Assembly: GCF_900128965.1 (NCBI RefSeq)
Contig: NZ_FQUL01000016.1
Span: forward strand, 1 to 47,682
DNA length: 47,682 nucleotides
Origin: Ferrithrix thermotolerans DSM 19514
Lineage (GTDB): Bacteria > Actinomycetota > Acidimicrobiia > Acidimicrobiales > Acidimicrobiaceae
Direction: 5' to 3'
Both the position numbers and the translations under genes were made by a program. Shown here piece after piece: positions 36,669-45,551 of the stretch; position 1 is the first letter of the stretch; each line of letters begins with the position of its first letter. The notes beneath the pieces are model-generated. The model ran no database searches, had not been told where the DNA came from, and saw only the letters and a program-made list of their open reading frames with translations.

Positions 36669-38060
36669 ATGGCAGTGTACGAGTACGACGACAAGAGGTT
36701 AGAGCATCTTAGAGAGGCAGCAAAGAGACATCTCTGGATGCACTTTACCCGTATGTCGACATTTGAAGAGGAAGATCTACCGATCATGGTTCGTGGTGAA
36801 GGAGCCTACGTCTGGGATGCCTCGGGCAAGAGATACCTAGACGGTCTGTCGGGTCTGTTCGTTAGCCAGCTGGGTCACGGTAGAACCGAGCTAGCGGAGG
36901 CGGCGTCTAAACAGGCGTCTACCTTGGCTTACTTCCCTGTGTGGAGTTACGCTCATACGCCGGCGGTAGAGCTAGCGGAGAAGCTTGCCTCTTTGGCACC
37001 TGGAGATCTAAATCGCGTTTTTTTCACCACTGGAGGCGGTGAAGCAGTAGAGGCCGCTTACAAGTTGGCGAGACAGTACTTTGCGGCGAGAGGCAAACAC
37101 CACAAGTACAAGGTCATCTCGAGAAACATCGCTTACCACGGAGCGTCGCTGGGGGCCTTGGCTATCACTGGTCTTCCTGCGTACAAAGAGCCCTTCGAAC
37201 CTCTCCTCCCCGGTGCGCGAAAGGTTGCTAATACTAACGAATACCGCTGCAAGGACTGTGCCTGGAAGGGGTCCTGTACGCTCAGGTGTGCTGACGACAT
37301 AGAAAGAGTAATCCAATATGAAGGTGCTGATACGGTGGCGTTGGTATATCTCGAGCCTGTACAAAATGGAGGCGGTTGCTTTACGCCTCCACCTGGGTAC
37401 TTCGAAAGAGTCAGAGAGATCTGCGACGAGTACGATGTTCTCCTGGTCTCTGATGAGGTGATCACGGCCTTTGGTCGTCTGGGTCACTACTTTGGGGCCG
37501 AGAGATACGGATATATGCCGGATATGATAACCTGCGCCAAGGGGATGACCTCAGGTTACGCTCCGATCGGAGCGATGATTGCATCGGATCGACTCATGGA
37601 GCCGTTCCTGCACGGGAAGAACACCTACCTACACGGTATTACTTACGGTGGTCATCCTGTGGCCGCAGCAGTTGCACTAGCTAATCTCGAGGTCTTTGAA
37701 AGAGAGCAGATCAATGATCACGTGCTCGCTAACGAAGAGCTATTTCGGAGCAAGCTGGAGTCACTAAAGGACATTCCTATCGTCGGAGAAGTGCGTGGAG
37801 CTGGATACTTCTACGCCTTGGAGCTGGTCAAAGATCAAGAGACCAAAGGGCTATTTAGTGACGAAGAGTCCGAGCACCTCCTAAGGGGATTCCTTTCGAG
37901 AGAACTGCTCGATAAAGGCCTGATCTGTCGTTCGGACGATCGAGGCGAGCCCGTGGTACAGCTCGCTCCGCCCCTTATCTGTACAGCAGAGCAGTTCGAC
38001 GAGATAATCGAAATCTTGCGCCCAGTCCTTGAGAGAGCTGCGGAGATGATCGTTAGCTAG
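36669..38060 (+). CDS. Class-III aminotransferase, putrescine/omega-amino-acid type, with four-Cys insert
   Basis: The 463-residue PLP enzyme matches the SpuC-like class-III subgroup. Features seen are MHFTRM, TTGGGEAVEAAYKLARQYF, YHGASLGALAITG, the Asp262 region VSDEVITAFGRLG, and Lys291 in TCAKGMTSG as Schiff-base lysine. These enzymes transfer the amino group of putrescine, beta-alanine or similar amines to pyruvate. Cys194, Cys197, Cys203 and Cys207 (CKDC, then CTLRC) form a compact cluster not found in the usual enzyme. It lies 38 bases after the Lrp-type regulator, and the alanine it makes would be recycled by Ald. Confidence 0.9.
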   Translation: MAVYEYDDKRLEHLREAAKRHLWMHFTRMSTFEEEDLPIMVRGEGAYVWDASGKRYLDGLSGLFVSQLGHGRTELAEAASKQASTLAYFPVWSYAHTPAVELAEKLASLAPGDLNRVFFTTGGGEAVEAAYKLARQYFAARGKHHKYKVISRNIAYHGASLGALAITGLPAYKEPFEPLLPGARKVANTNEYRCKDCAWKGSCTLRCADDIERVIQYEGADTVALVYLEPVQNGGGCFTPPPGYFERVREICDEYDVLLVSDEVITAFGRLGHYFGAERYGYMPDMITCAKGMTSGYAPIGAMIASDRLMEPFLHGKNTYLHGITYGGHPVAAAVALANLEVFEREQINDHVLANEELFRSKLESLKDIPIVGEVRGAGYFYALELVKDQETKGLFSDEESEHLLRGFLSRELLDKGLICRSDDRGEPVVQLAPPLICTAEQFDEIIEILRPVLERAAEMIVS

Positions 38061-38082
38061 AGAGGCCCTTCTCTTTAGTGGA

Positions 38083-38178
38083 CCAATTTTTTGTCTATAC
38101 CCATATGGTAGATCTGCAGCTGAACAAACATGCCACAGGTTGGTAGTAGCGATGTCTCAGCTGCAGACAAATAATTGG
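38083..38178. repeat. Nested inverted repeat in a convergent intergenic gap
   Basis: CCAATTTTTTGTCT (38083-38096) is the inverse of AGACAAATAATTGG (38165-38178) at 13 of 14 positions. CTGCAGCTGA (38114-38123) is the perfect inverse of TCAGCTGCAG (38157-38166). A second pair, GGTATC/GATACC, lies further on (about 38209-38240). The gap lies between convergent genes. It could be a two-way terminator, a structured RNA or a small terminal-repeat element. Confidence 0.6.
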
Positions 38179-38337
38179 ATTGGGGAGAGTTCAAGTTACC
38201 TACCTCCTGGTATCTCTCGAACAACAAAGGTAGGATACCCAGAGACCTGGAGGTCGAACTAGGACCCTGATCTATTTCCCTGCACGAGCCTCTAGTTGTA
38301 AGACTATCGTTGTCTTTTGTTCGAAGGCGCGAGAACT

Positions 38338-39138
38338 CTACATTCCACTGAACTGTGGCAGCCTGCGCTCAAGAAAGGCCCTAACCCCCTCTTTATAGTC
38401 AGCGCTTGCGACGCAGGTCTTCGAAACCTCTTCATGTAGCTCTCTAAGAGCGTGCTCATCTAAGTCCTCCAAGGCAATGGCATCGATCAGTGTCTTGGAG
38501 GCAGCGATTGACAGGGGAGCGTTGTTGCTAATGGCCTCTACGATCTCTTCCACCCTAGCTTCAGTCTTTGATCCAGATGGACAGATCTCCTGAACAAGGT
38601 TAATCTGCAGTGCTTTCTGCGCGTCTATCTGCTTTGCGCTAAATATTAGGAACTTTGCATGGGCACTACCTACGGTCACTACCAGTCTCCTGAGAGAGTC
38701 AAATGGATATGCTATTCCGAGCCTTGCGGCTGGTATGGCAAAGCGGGCGGTAGCTGCATCTGCCACGCGATAGTCGCAGGCGAGTGCGAGAGAGACTCCG
38801 CCTCCAAGGCACATTCCTTCGATTAGGGCTATTGTTGGCACATGCAACTTTATTAATGCGTCCAACGCCGCCTCGGTGTTGCTGTCGAATGTGGCGGCGT
38901 TTTTCTCATCTCTTGTCAGTTCAAACTCCGAGATATCGGCTCCGGCTGCAAAGTTCTCACCGTCTCCCTTTACGACTACACATCTAATGTGTGACATGTG
39001 CGAGATCTCAAGGCATATCGAGTGCAGTTGCGACCACATCGCCTGACTGATTGCATTTTTCTTTGCCGGGTTGGACACCGTAATGGTCGCTCTGTGTCCG
39101 TGAACGTCCATGTATATCTTGGGGTCTTGGCGAGCCAT
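38338..39138 (-). CDS. Enoyl-CoA hydratase/isomerase (crotonase) family protein
   Basis: The 266-residue protein is clearly of the crotonase fold, with the oxyanion-hole segments ENFAAGADISEF and IEGMCLGGGVSLALACDYRVA. The two glutamates that classical enoyl-CoA hydratase uses for water addition are absent: the positions are Ser116 in GGGVSLALACD and Ala137 in FAIPAARLG. It is therefore more likely another crotonase reaction (isomerase, decarboxylase, thioesterase or dehalogenase type) than a hydratase. Its start is eight bases from the stop of the MMPL gene, which is transcribed first, so the two form an operon. Confidence 0.9.
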   Translation of the reverse strand: MARQDPKIYMDVHGHRATITVSNPAKKNAISQAMWSQLHSICLEISHMSHIRCVVVKGDGENFAAGADISEFELTRDEKNAATFDSNTEAALDALIKLHVPTIALIEGMCLGGGVSLALACDYRVADAATARFAIPAARLGIAYPFDSLRRLVVTVGSAHAKFLIFSAKQIDAQKALQINLVQEICPSGSKTEARVEEIVEAISNNAPLSIAASKTLIDAIALEDLDEHALRELHEEVSKTCVASADYKEGVRAFLERRLPQFSGM

Positions 39139-39145
39139 CTATCGA

Positions 39146-41491
39146 CTAGCTAGCAGGAGCTGGGGAGGGACGGCTTGAGCTGTCGGGATGAGCTCTTTGT
39201 GACCTTGTCTGTTCTTGGGTCTCGAGCTTTGCGTGCGTCTCGTGAAGTTTTGAAGGCCACCAGTTCCACTTCCCTAGTAGCACTACAGTCGATGGAACGA
39301 GCAGGGTCCTTACCAAAAACGTGTCCATGACGATTCCAAGACCAAGACCTAGGCCGATCTGTTGAACTTGAGGACTCCCGCTTCCTCCTGCTACTCCAAG
39401 GACAAAGAACGTGCCAGCCAATACGATTCCTGCGGAGGTCACGGTTGATCCTGTAGCTCCGATGGCCGTTGCTACCGCCTCCTTCAAAGGCATCAAGTGA
39501 GACTCTTCCCGAATTCGGGTCATTACCAATATGTTGTAGTCCTCACCTAGCGCAAGGAGAAATAGGAAGAGCATAAACGGTAGTACGAAGGTTAAACCAG
39601 ACTCCCCCTTGATGTCCATGAAATACAAAACGTCGATTCCAAGTGCCGCAAGATAAGACAGAAGCACTGAGACAACAAGGTACAAAGGAGCGATCAGAGA
39701 TCTAAGAACCACTGCCAGGAGAACTGCGATAATAACAACAACGAGAGGGACAATGTGGAATAGATCCGAGTTAGAGGCTGCGGATATATCTGCTGAAGCA
39801 GGTGCCTCCCCGCCTACCCCAGAGGCTACAGCGCCCGAACTTTTTTGTAGCGAGGTCGTGAGTGCACGAATCGCTGGAACTGAGTCAATGGCGGCTGTTG
39901 ACCCGGGATCGCCCGCTGAGAGCGAGGTGTTGAAGAACACAAGCTTTCCACTAGGTGAAACATAGTTGCCCGCAGATCTGAAGGCCTCGTACAGTGGTTT
40001 GGGGACATGCACGGTAGGAGGCTCTACGGGTGGCAACAGTGAGGGATTGCCTAGCTTGGAATGCAGAGTATAGATCTCCTGAGGGGTTAGGTGGATTCCA
40101 AAGAGGTTGAACATTCCTTGAACGGAGCTGAACTCCTTTGAAGATGAGAGCTTGTTCTCAATATCTGCCACTGCGGGAAGGTTTCCCCAGATGGGTTGAT
40201 TGAACTTGAAGATTATCTGGGTGGGGTTGAAAGCCCCTACCTTGAAATGTTTTTGCAGCGCTGCGTTGCCGAGAGCTGAGTCGGAGTTTGCCGGAACCGA
40301 TGTGCTAGATGTAAAGCCAGAAGGTTTGTTTCCTATTGATACGAGGGCTAGCGAGCCAAACACTAGTACCCCTGCGGTCAGAGTCAGTACCGGACGGGTA
40401 ATAACCTTGGCCGCAATCCGACCCCATAGACCGTTCTTGGGTGAGGTCTTGTGAGGCCGAGATGGCCAAAATGCTGCCCGGCCAAAGATCGCCAAGAGCG
40501 CTGGTTGAAGTGTTAGCCCAGCAAGGAGCATTAGGAATATGGTGATAGCCAAGGGGTACCCTAGGCCCTTGTAGAAGCCGAAGGTGGCGGTCACTAGCGA
40601 TAGGAGAGCTGCAATTACGGTAAAGGCGGAGAAGGTTATGGACTCTCCCACACGAGACACGGCAAACCTAACCGCCTCTTTCCCGTCGAGACCTCGTCGA
40701 ATCTCCTCTCTTACCCTAAAGACGAGGAAAAGTCCGTAGTCGGTACCGGCTCCTAGCACCAAGACCACCATAAGAAGCTGGGTTATGTTCGATACCTGGA
40801 AGTGAAGCACCGATGTAAGACGAGCCACTATCGGTCCGGCCATAACTGAAACCAATGCAGCTGGGATGAGCGTTATGAGAGGAGCGAGCACTGACCTAAA
40901 GACGAGGAGAAGGATGAGTAAGATGAAGACGATCGAGTACTGCTGAGTAGCGTTGAAGTTTGAACCGTTAGTCTTGGCGGAGTCGACAGCGGTTGCGAGC
41001 TGTCCTGCTGTGTGAACTTGAAGGCCAGCGGGAGCGCTAACCTTTGCGATCTCGGATCGGATGTTATCCACCAACGTTACGGTCTTTACGTCGTTGAAGG
41101 TTGATATCGAAGATAGAACCTCGATCTGTTCTGCTTGCTGGTCCTTTGAGAGGGCAACTACCTGTGACTTAACTATGGTGGGAACGTGAGCCTTTATGGC
41201 GGTTGCAAGCTGTGCAGCATAAGCTTCATCAGCAGGCGTCAGTGTTCCTTGATTGCGGTATACGACAACCTCGACTAGCGAGTCGTTGGTGTTTTGGAAG
41301 CTGCTGGCGAGGTTTGCGGCTTGAATCGAAGGAGAGTTCTTAGGGAGGAAGTTCTGATTGTTGTTAGTTACGACCGAAGATAGAGACGGCAAGAAAGCAA
41401 CGGAAGCAAATATCACAGCGATCCAGAGCGGAACGATTACGTATCTGAACCTGACTGAGAAGTTTCCCAGTGCCACGAAGATCTTATTCAA
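39146..41491 (-). CDS. MMPL-family (RND-type) membrane transporter
   Basis: The 781-residue protein has the two-half MMPL layout. Each half has one first membrane helix, a large extracytoplasmic domain (about 45-190 and 400-540), then five helices. Markers are the N-terminal RFRYVIVPLWIAVIF helix, LGAGTDYGLFLVFRVREEI with its charged helix pair, and the matching LALGEDYNILVMTRIREE in the second half, which carry the proton-relay Asp/Tyr pairs of the family. The C-terminal tail is polar. These pumps export lipids or small molecules by proton antiport. GGAGGTAGGAG precedes the ATG. It leads an operon with a crotonase-family gene. Confidence 0.92.
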   Translation of the reverse strand: MNKIFVALGNFSVRFRYVIVPLWIAVIFASVAFLPSLSSVVTNNNQNFLPKNSPSIQAANLASSFQNTNDSLVEVVVYRNQGTLTPADEAYAAQLATAIKAHVPTIVKSQVVALSKDQQAEQIEVLSSISTFNDVKTVTLVDNIRSEIAKVSAPAGLQVHTAGQLATAVDSAKTNGSNFNATQQYSIVFILLILLLVFRSVLAPLITLIPAALVSVMAGPIVARLTSVLHFQVSNITQLLMVVLVLGAGTDYGLFLVFRVREEIRRGLDGKEAVRFAVSRVGESITFSAFTVIAALLSLVTATFGFYKGLGYPLAITIFLMLLAGLTLQPALLAIFGRAAFWPSRPHKTSPKNGLWGRIAAKVITRPVLTLTAGVLVFGSLALVSIGNKPSGFTSSTSVPANSDSALGNAALQKHFKVGAFNPTQIIFKFNQPIWGNLPAVADIENKLSSSKEFSSVQGMFNLFGIHLTPQEIYTLHSKLGNPSLLPPVEPPTVHVPKPLYEAFRSAGNYVSPSGKLVFFNTSLSAGDPGSTAAIDSVPAIRALTTSLQKSSGAVASGVGGEAPASADISAASNSDLFHIVPLVVVIIAVLLAVVLRSLIAPLYLVVSVLLSYLAALGIDVLYFMDIKGESGLTFVLPFMLFLFLLALGEDYNILVMTRIREESHLMPLKEAVATAIGATGSTVTSAGIVLAGTFFVLGVAGGSGSPQVQQIGLGLGLGIVMDTFLVRTLLVPSTVVLLGKWNWWPSKLHETHAKLETQEQTRSQRAHPDSSSRPSPAPAS

Positions 41492-42041
41492 CTACTCCTA
41501 CCTCCAACACCCATCTAATCCATCGCAACCTTGGCAACTTTGAAGACCCGCTCCACCCTGCCACGCGCAGATACGGTGACGCCGTCTGTGATTTCCATCC
41601 GAAGCCAACGCAATTTGGGTCTTGTTATTCACTCAAACCATGACTTCGACTTAGATTCCACTCAGTCCAAATAGTTGCTGTACTCTGTATCAAGTTCAAC
41701 AAGTTAACAATATATCGTTCGTTACTTTGCTTATCCTGTCTCAGGGAAAATACAGGATATATGTACCTAAGGCTGAGGAAGTGCGGACGCCTTGATGACG
41801 AGGTAACATTAGCCCCCTTAGATGCCTCGAACTCTTTTTTCGAGATAAACTACCGAGGCACATGGGCAACTTGGAGCTTACGGGGTGCTGTGGTGAAGCC
41901 TGCAAGATGGTCAACGAATTGCTACTGGTTATTGGCGAAGGTGAATCTAGGACCAGGTGCTTAGTCATCCCAGTACCGCTTCAGAGCAACGGACTTGCTA
42001 CGATGAGTGGACGTATATGTTAGCTTCGAGCTGGGGGTATA
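41492..42041. other. Intergenic region between divergent MMPL and PPOX genes
   Basis: No gene I would support lies here. ACAATATATCGT near 41708-41719 is almost palindromic and shares ATATATCGT with the operator ahead of padR. TGCCTCG (41823-41829) pairs with CGAGGCA (41854-41860), with an inner TCGAA/TTCGA stem. A 67-codon open frame at 41761 lacks any family pattern. Confidence 0.4.
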
Positions 42042-42437
42042 TTGGCAAAAGAACTGTCAACGAAAGCCGTTCAATTCCTTTCGAGGCCGATTCACGGTGT
42101 TATTGCAACTTATGACACCGTCAATCGGTTGCATCAGGTGCCTGTAAATGCAGTCCTGGACAGCACCGATGGGTCTAAGCTCTTCGTGCTGTCACGAGCG
42201 AGCTCCAAGAAGGTTCGCAACATCACACAGAATCCCTTTGCAAGTTTCTGTGTGTTTGTAGGACAGAGCTATGTAAGCCTAGCAGGAGCAGCAAAAATCG
42301 AGTCAGATCCTAAGTTCGTCTCTTCTGTCGAGGTTTTATATCTCGTCAAGTATTCAAAGGCGGTAAGGCCGAACCCAGAACGCGTGGTGATAGTGATAGA
42401 TCCAATCAATGTGATAGAACATCGTCTGGATCTGTAG
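42042..42437 (+). CDS. PPOX-class F420/FMN-dependent oxidoreductase-like protein
   Basis: This 131-residue protein has the split-barrel flavin-binding pattern: HGVIATYDTVNRLHQVPVNAVLD, then KLFVLSRASSKKVRNITQNPFASFCVF, then YVSLAGAAKIESD. It is distinct from the one at 25421. The start is a TTG at 42042 after a GGGGG stretch. It overlaps the antiporter gene by one base (its TAG contributes the G of the next GTG), so the two are cotranscribed. The substrate and cofactor are not determined by sequence. Confidence 0.82.
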   Translation: MAKELSTKAVQFLSRPIHGVIATYDTVNRLHQVPVNAVLDSTDGSKLFVLSRASSKKVRNITQNPFASFCVFVGQSYVSLAGAAKIESDPKFVSSVEVLYLVKYSKAVRPNPERVVIVIDPINVIEHRLDL

Positions 42438-43372
42438 TGACGTTCTCTCTGTTGCTCGTTGTTTTGGGGATTTTAGGACTTGCGCTCACCTCGCACCTCT
42501 TTGTATCTTACGCAATAGCGTTCTCGCAGCGTACGGGTCGCTCAAAGGTATTTACCGGTGTCGTCGTCATCGGTTTTGGCACCTCGCTCCCCGAGCTGGC
42601 AACGGCGGCCTTTGCCTCGCTCGCTCACCATGCATCTGTGGGGGTGGCTTCATCTTTGGGGGCTACGATCATCAATCTGACTGTTGTGGCTGGCATAGCT
42701 GCTGTAGCTTCAAGGCCCAAGATCAGCTCCCGTACGTTGAAGAACGAAGGGATGGTGGCCACTGCTGGCGCGTTGATGTTTGCAGTGTTCTTCATAGTTC
42801 TCCATCTATCTACGCTTTTTGCCTATATTCCAATAGCAGTTTTTGCGGTTGCAACGTACCAGATAGTAAAGCACTCAGGATCGGATCCTGAGTTTGAAGA
42901 CGAGGTGCCCGAAGAAGCTTCATCTAAGAGCCTAGTGGTGATTGTCGGTCTTTGTCTATTAGGTTTGATCGGTACCCTGATCTCGGCACAGGTGTTTTTG
43001 GATGCGGCACTGTCCCTGGCGACCACGGTGGGTTTATCAAAGGTCGTGGCAGGTGCAGTGATAGTGTCAGTTGGCACCGCCCTGCCTGAGGTAGCGTCAG
43101 CGGTGCAGGCGGTAATTAAAGATGCACCGGATCTGGCGATTGGAAACGCCCTGGGGTCGTCGTTTTTCAATACTTTAGTAGCGGCCCCGATAGCTCTCGT
43201 GCTTGATCCGGGAGGTCAACTCCACGGTGTCTCATTTACCTCACTTTTTGCTGTTGCTTGTGCAGTTGTTCTTTATTTGATGATGTGGAGCGGTCACAGA
43301 CTGTCTAGGTCGGAAGGGCTGGCCTTAGTTGCGCTCTATGTAGTCTTCGTGGGATACTCATTGATCGCGTAG
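42437..43372 (+). CDS. Calcium/cation antiporter (CaCA family)
   Basis: The 311-residue membrane protein has the two alpha-repeats of the family: GFGTSLPELATA (46-57) with SSLGATIINLTVVAG, and GTALPEVASAVQAV with GNALGSSFFNTLVA. There are about ten hydrophobic helices in two halves with opposite orientation, separated by an acidic loop (EFEDEVPEE). Such antiporters exchange Ca2+ or other cations for Na+ or H+. The start is the GTG at 42437, whose G is the last base of the preceding stop. It converges on the nitroreductase gene with 15 bases between the stops. Confidence 0.93.
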   Translation: MTFSLLLVVLGILGLALTSHLFVSYAIAFSQRTGRSKVFTGVVVIGFGTSLPELATAAFASLAHHASVGVASSLGATIINLTVVAGIAAVASRPKISSRTLKNEGMVATAGALMFAVFFIVLHLSTLFAYIPIAVFAVATYQIVKHSGSDPEFEDEVPEEASSKSLVVIVGLCLLGLIGTLISAQVFLDAALSLATTVGLSKVVAGAVIVSVGTALPEVASAVQAVIKDAPDLAIGNALGSSFFNTLVAAPIALVLDPGGQLHGVSFTSLFAVACAVVLYLMMWSGHRLSRSEGLALVALYVVFVGYSLIA

Positions 43373-43387
43373 TGTCGCACACATCGG

Positions 43388-44068
43388 TCACCTAGATAGA
43401 GCGATACCGTTAAAGCGGTCGATCGTCGTAAAGTGTTCCACCGGACGTCTCCGAAGTCGACGTAGGATCTTCTTAGGCCGCCCAAGTGCAATGACGCCCG
43501 CTAGTGCAAAGGGCTTTGGCACCGAAAGCAGATTCATGACTTCGTTTTCCCGTCGGCACAGAACGGTGGTCATAACACCGCCATAGCCCAAGGATCGAGC
43601 GGCTAAGAGTATGTTTTCCGCAAATGGGTAGATGGACGCGCCGCCAACGATGCTTTGGCGGCCGAGTCCGTTATCGATTACCGCCAGCTGAGTGAGATCC
43701 ACAAAGATGCACATCAGGACCGGAACAGACGCCAAGTTATCGGAGAACTCTGATGGAGCTGGGGTCTTAGCAGCTTCATCTAGATCAATCGCCGGCCCGT
43801 CCCATTTTCTATTCGAAAGTGGAGCGAATGGTACTAGGTTCTGCCTAACGTGGGCGAAGTACTCGCGCCATGACTCCTGGTAGAGGCTTTGTAACTGCAG
43901 GCGAATCTCTTCGTCTTCCACCAAAATTACGTGCCATGCCTGGCGGTTTCCTCCAGAGGGGGAGAATCTCGCCATGTTTAGTATCTCGTAGATGGCCTCT
44001 CTTGGTATCGCTTCGTCGGTAAAGGCGCGATAAGCAGCGTTGGTGGTTAGTACCTCTTGTAGCTCCAT
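43388..44068 (-). CDS. Nitroreductase-family FMN protein
   Basis: The 226-residue protein has the nitroreductase pattern: an N-terminal helix with AYRAFTDEAIPREAIYEIL, the FMN-binding RFSPSGGNRQAWHVILV, and the C-terminal GGASIYPFAENILLAARSLGYG with the LALGRP-like end (ALGRPKK). The Arg-rich tail RRLRRRP is not usual. It would reduce quinones, flavins, nitro compounds or related acceptors with NAD(P)H. It is transcribed in the same direction as the carboxyltransferase gene, 80 bases downstream of it, so cotranscription is possible. Confidence 0.88.
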   Translation of the reverse strand: MELQEVLTTNAAYRAFTDEAIPREAIYEILNMARFSPSGGNRQAWHVILVEDEEIRLQLQSLYQESWREYFAHVRQNLVPFAPLSNRKWDGPAIDLDEAAKTPAPSEFSDNLASVPVLMCIFVDLTQLAVIDNGLGRQSIVGGASIYPFAENILLAARSLGYGGVMTTVLCRRENEVMNLLSVPKPFALAGVIALGRPKKILRRLRRRPVEHFTTIDRFNGIALSR

Positions 44069-44148
44069 AGGGGCTATGCTACCTTTATTTTGGTCCGTCT
44101 TACCCAGCGAAGTCGTCGCAATTTAGAACCGCACGCTCTGTATGTGAT

Positions 44149-45522
44149 TTACATGGGAGAGTTGGCGTGCTTAGATGGACGTAACTTCTCCTTCTTGGTG
44201 ATTAGAAGATCTAAGGCTCGAACTATTACCTCTCGAGTTGCTTCTGGTTCGATTACGACGTCTACGTATCCTCGTTCAGCGGCTATCCACGGTGTGAGAT
44301 ATGTTTGCTCGTACGCCGACTTGGCCTCCGCGCGTTCGTTGATATCTGCACGCCTGTGCAGGATCTGGACTGCTCCTTCCGCGCCCATCACGGCGATCTC
44401 TGAACTCGGCCACGCTACGGTGAAGTCGTTGCCCATGCCCTTTGAGTCCATGACGATATACGCGCCTCCGTAGGCTTTTCGGGTTATGACGCATATCCTA
44501 GGTATAGAGCACGCAGCATAGGAGAATGCGAGTTCCGCACCGTGCCTTATCATGCCCCGCCACTCAACGTCTTTCCCTGGTAAGAACCCGGGTGTGTCCT
44601 CCAAAGTTATGAGCGGGATGTTGAAGGCATCGCAAAAGCGTACGAATCGCGCTCCTTTTTGTGCAGCCGGTATATCAAGGGTGCCAGCCATTATCATCGG
44701 CTGATTTGCGACCACGCCAACGGTTCTACCCTTTATGCGGGCGAGTCCTGTCACGATCTGCGGAGCCCAGAACTGACGTAGTTCTAAGAACTCGCCGAAG
44801 TCAACTATCTCCTTCACGATGGCGCGCACGTCGTATGAAGAGGTGGGTTCAGCGGGAACGATAGAGGAAAGTTCAGGTCGAAGATCAGAACCCTCATCAA
44901 CTTCAGGAGACCTTGGAGGAAGGGCATCGGTATTGTCTGGTAGAAAACTAAGCAGGTATGCGATCTCTTCAATTACCTCGTTCGCACTCTCCGCTACCTG
45001 GTACGCTACGCCTGACTTGGAAAGCAGCACGTTGGCTCCGCCTAACTCTTCAGTTGTAAGGCTTACTCCGGTGAAGTTGGCGACCATTTGGGTACCTGAA
45101 AGATACGCGAATGAATCTGGAGTCACCACTACGTAGTCTGCAAGGCCTAGGAGCAGGGTGGGTCCCGAAACTGCAGGACCAATCAGGCCGGCGAGTATCG
45201 GGACATTTCCAGAGCACATCGAGATCTCCTTCGCAGCTACACCCCATCCATGCAGAGCGCCGATGCCATCTGTGATTTCGGCTCCAGAGGTTGAAAGAAT
45301 TAACACAAGTGGCAGTCTGTTCAGAAGAGCCAATCTTGCGCCCTCTGCGATTCGAACTCCGTCTGCCTCGCTCAACGCACCCCTCTTGGAAGAAGGTCGT
45401 GAGGTTACGAACACGACGTCTCTCCCGTCGAGGTTTCTCACTCCGGCTGCAGTCGAACCTCTTGCCAGGTTTGTTATAGATAGGTCGAACTCTGCCTGTG
45501 ATCTGTATCTGTTGCGTATCAT
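44149..45522 (-). CDS. Acyl-CoA carboxylase carboxyltransferase subunit (AccD/PccB-type)
   Basis: The 457-residue protein is a carboxyltransferase of the biotin-dependent acyl-CoA carboxylases (acetyl-, propionyl- or methylcrotonyl-CoA). Markers are RIKGRTVGVVANQP, the second-domain LEDTPGFLPGKDVEWRGMIRHGAELAFSYA, then RKAYGGAYIVMDSKGMGNDF, AWPSSEIAVMGAEGAVQIL. At about 50-70 residues shorter than typical subunits, its N-terminal part is reduced, but the catalytic folds appear complete. The start ATG 45522 lies 29 bases after the FAD gene. No biotin carboxylase or biotin carrier is seen near it. Confidence 0.92.
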   Translation of the reverse strand: MIRNRYRSQAEFDLSITNLARGSTAAGVRNLDGRDVVFVTSRPSSKRGALSEADGVRIAEGARLALLNRLPLVLILSTSGAEITDGIGALHGWGVAAKEISMCSGNVPILAGLIGPAVSGPTLLLGLADYVVVTPDSFAYLSGTQMVANFTGVSLTTEELGGANVLLSKSGVAYQVAESANEVIEEIAYLLSFLPDNTDALPPRSPEVDEGSDLRPELSSIVPAEPTSSYDVRAIVKEIVDFGEFLELRQFWAPQIVTGLARIKGRTVGVVANQPMIMAGTLDIPAAQKGARFVRFCDAFNIPLITLEDTPGFLPGKDVEWRGMIRHGAELAFSYAACSIPRICVITRKAYGGAYIVMDSKGMGNDFTVAWPSSEIAVMGAEGAVQILHRRADINERAEAKSAYEQTYLTPWIAAERGYVDVVIEPEATREVIVRALDLLITKKEKLRPSKHANSPM

Positions 45523-45551
45523 CTCGCGCCTAGCCTTTTGAACTTAGGTAA

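Noticed and set aside
41761-41964. 67-codon plus-strand frame between the MMPL and PPOX genes
   Set aside because: No family pattern, poor ribosome site and a composition unlike its neighbours; the region holds inverted repeats instead.
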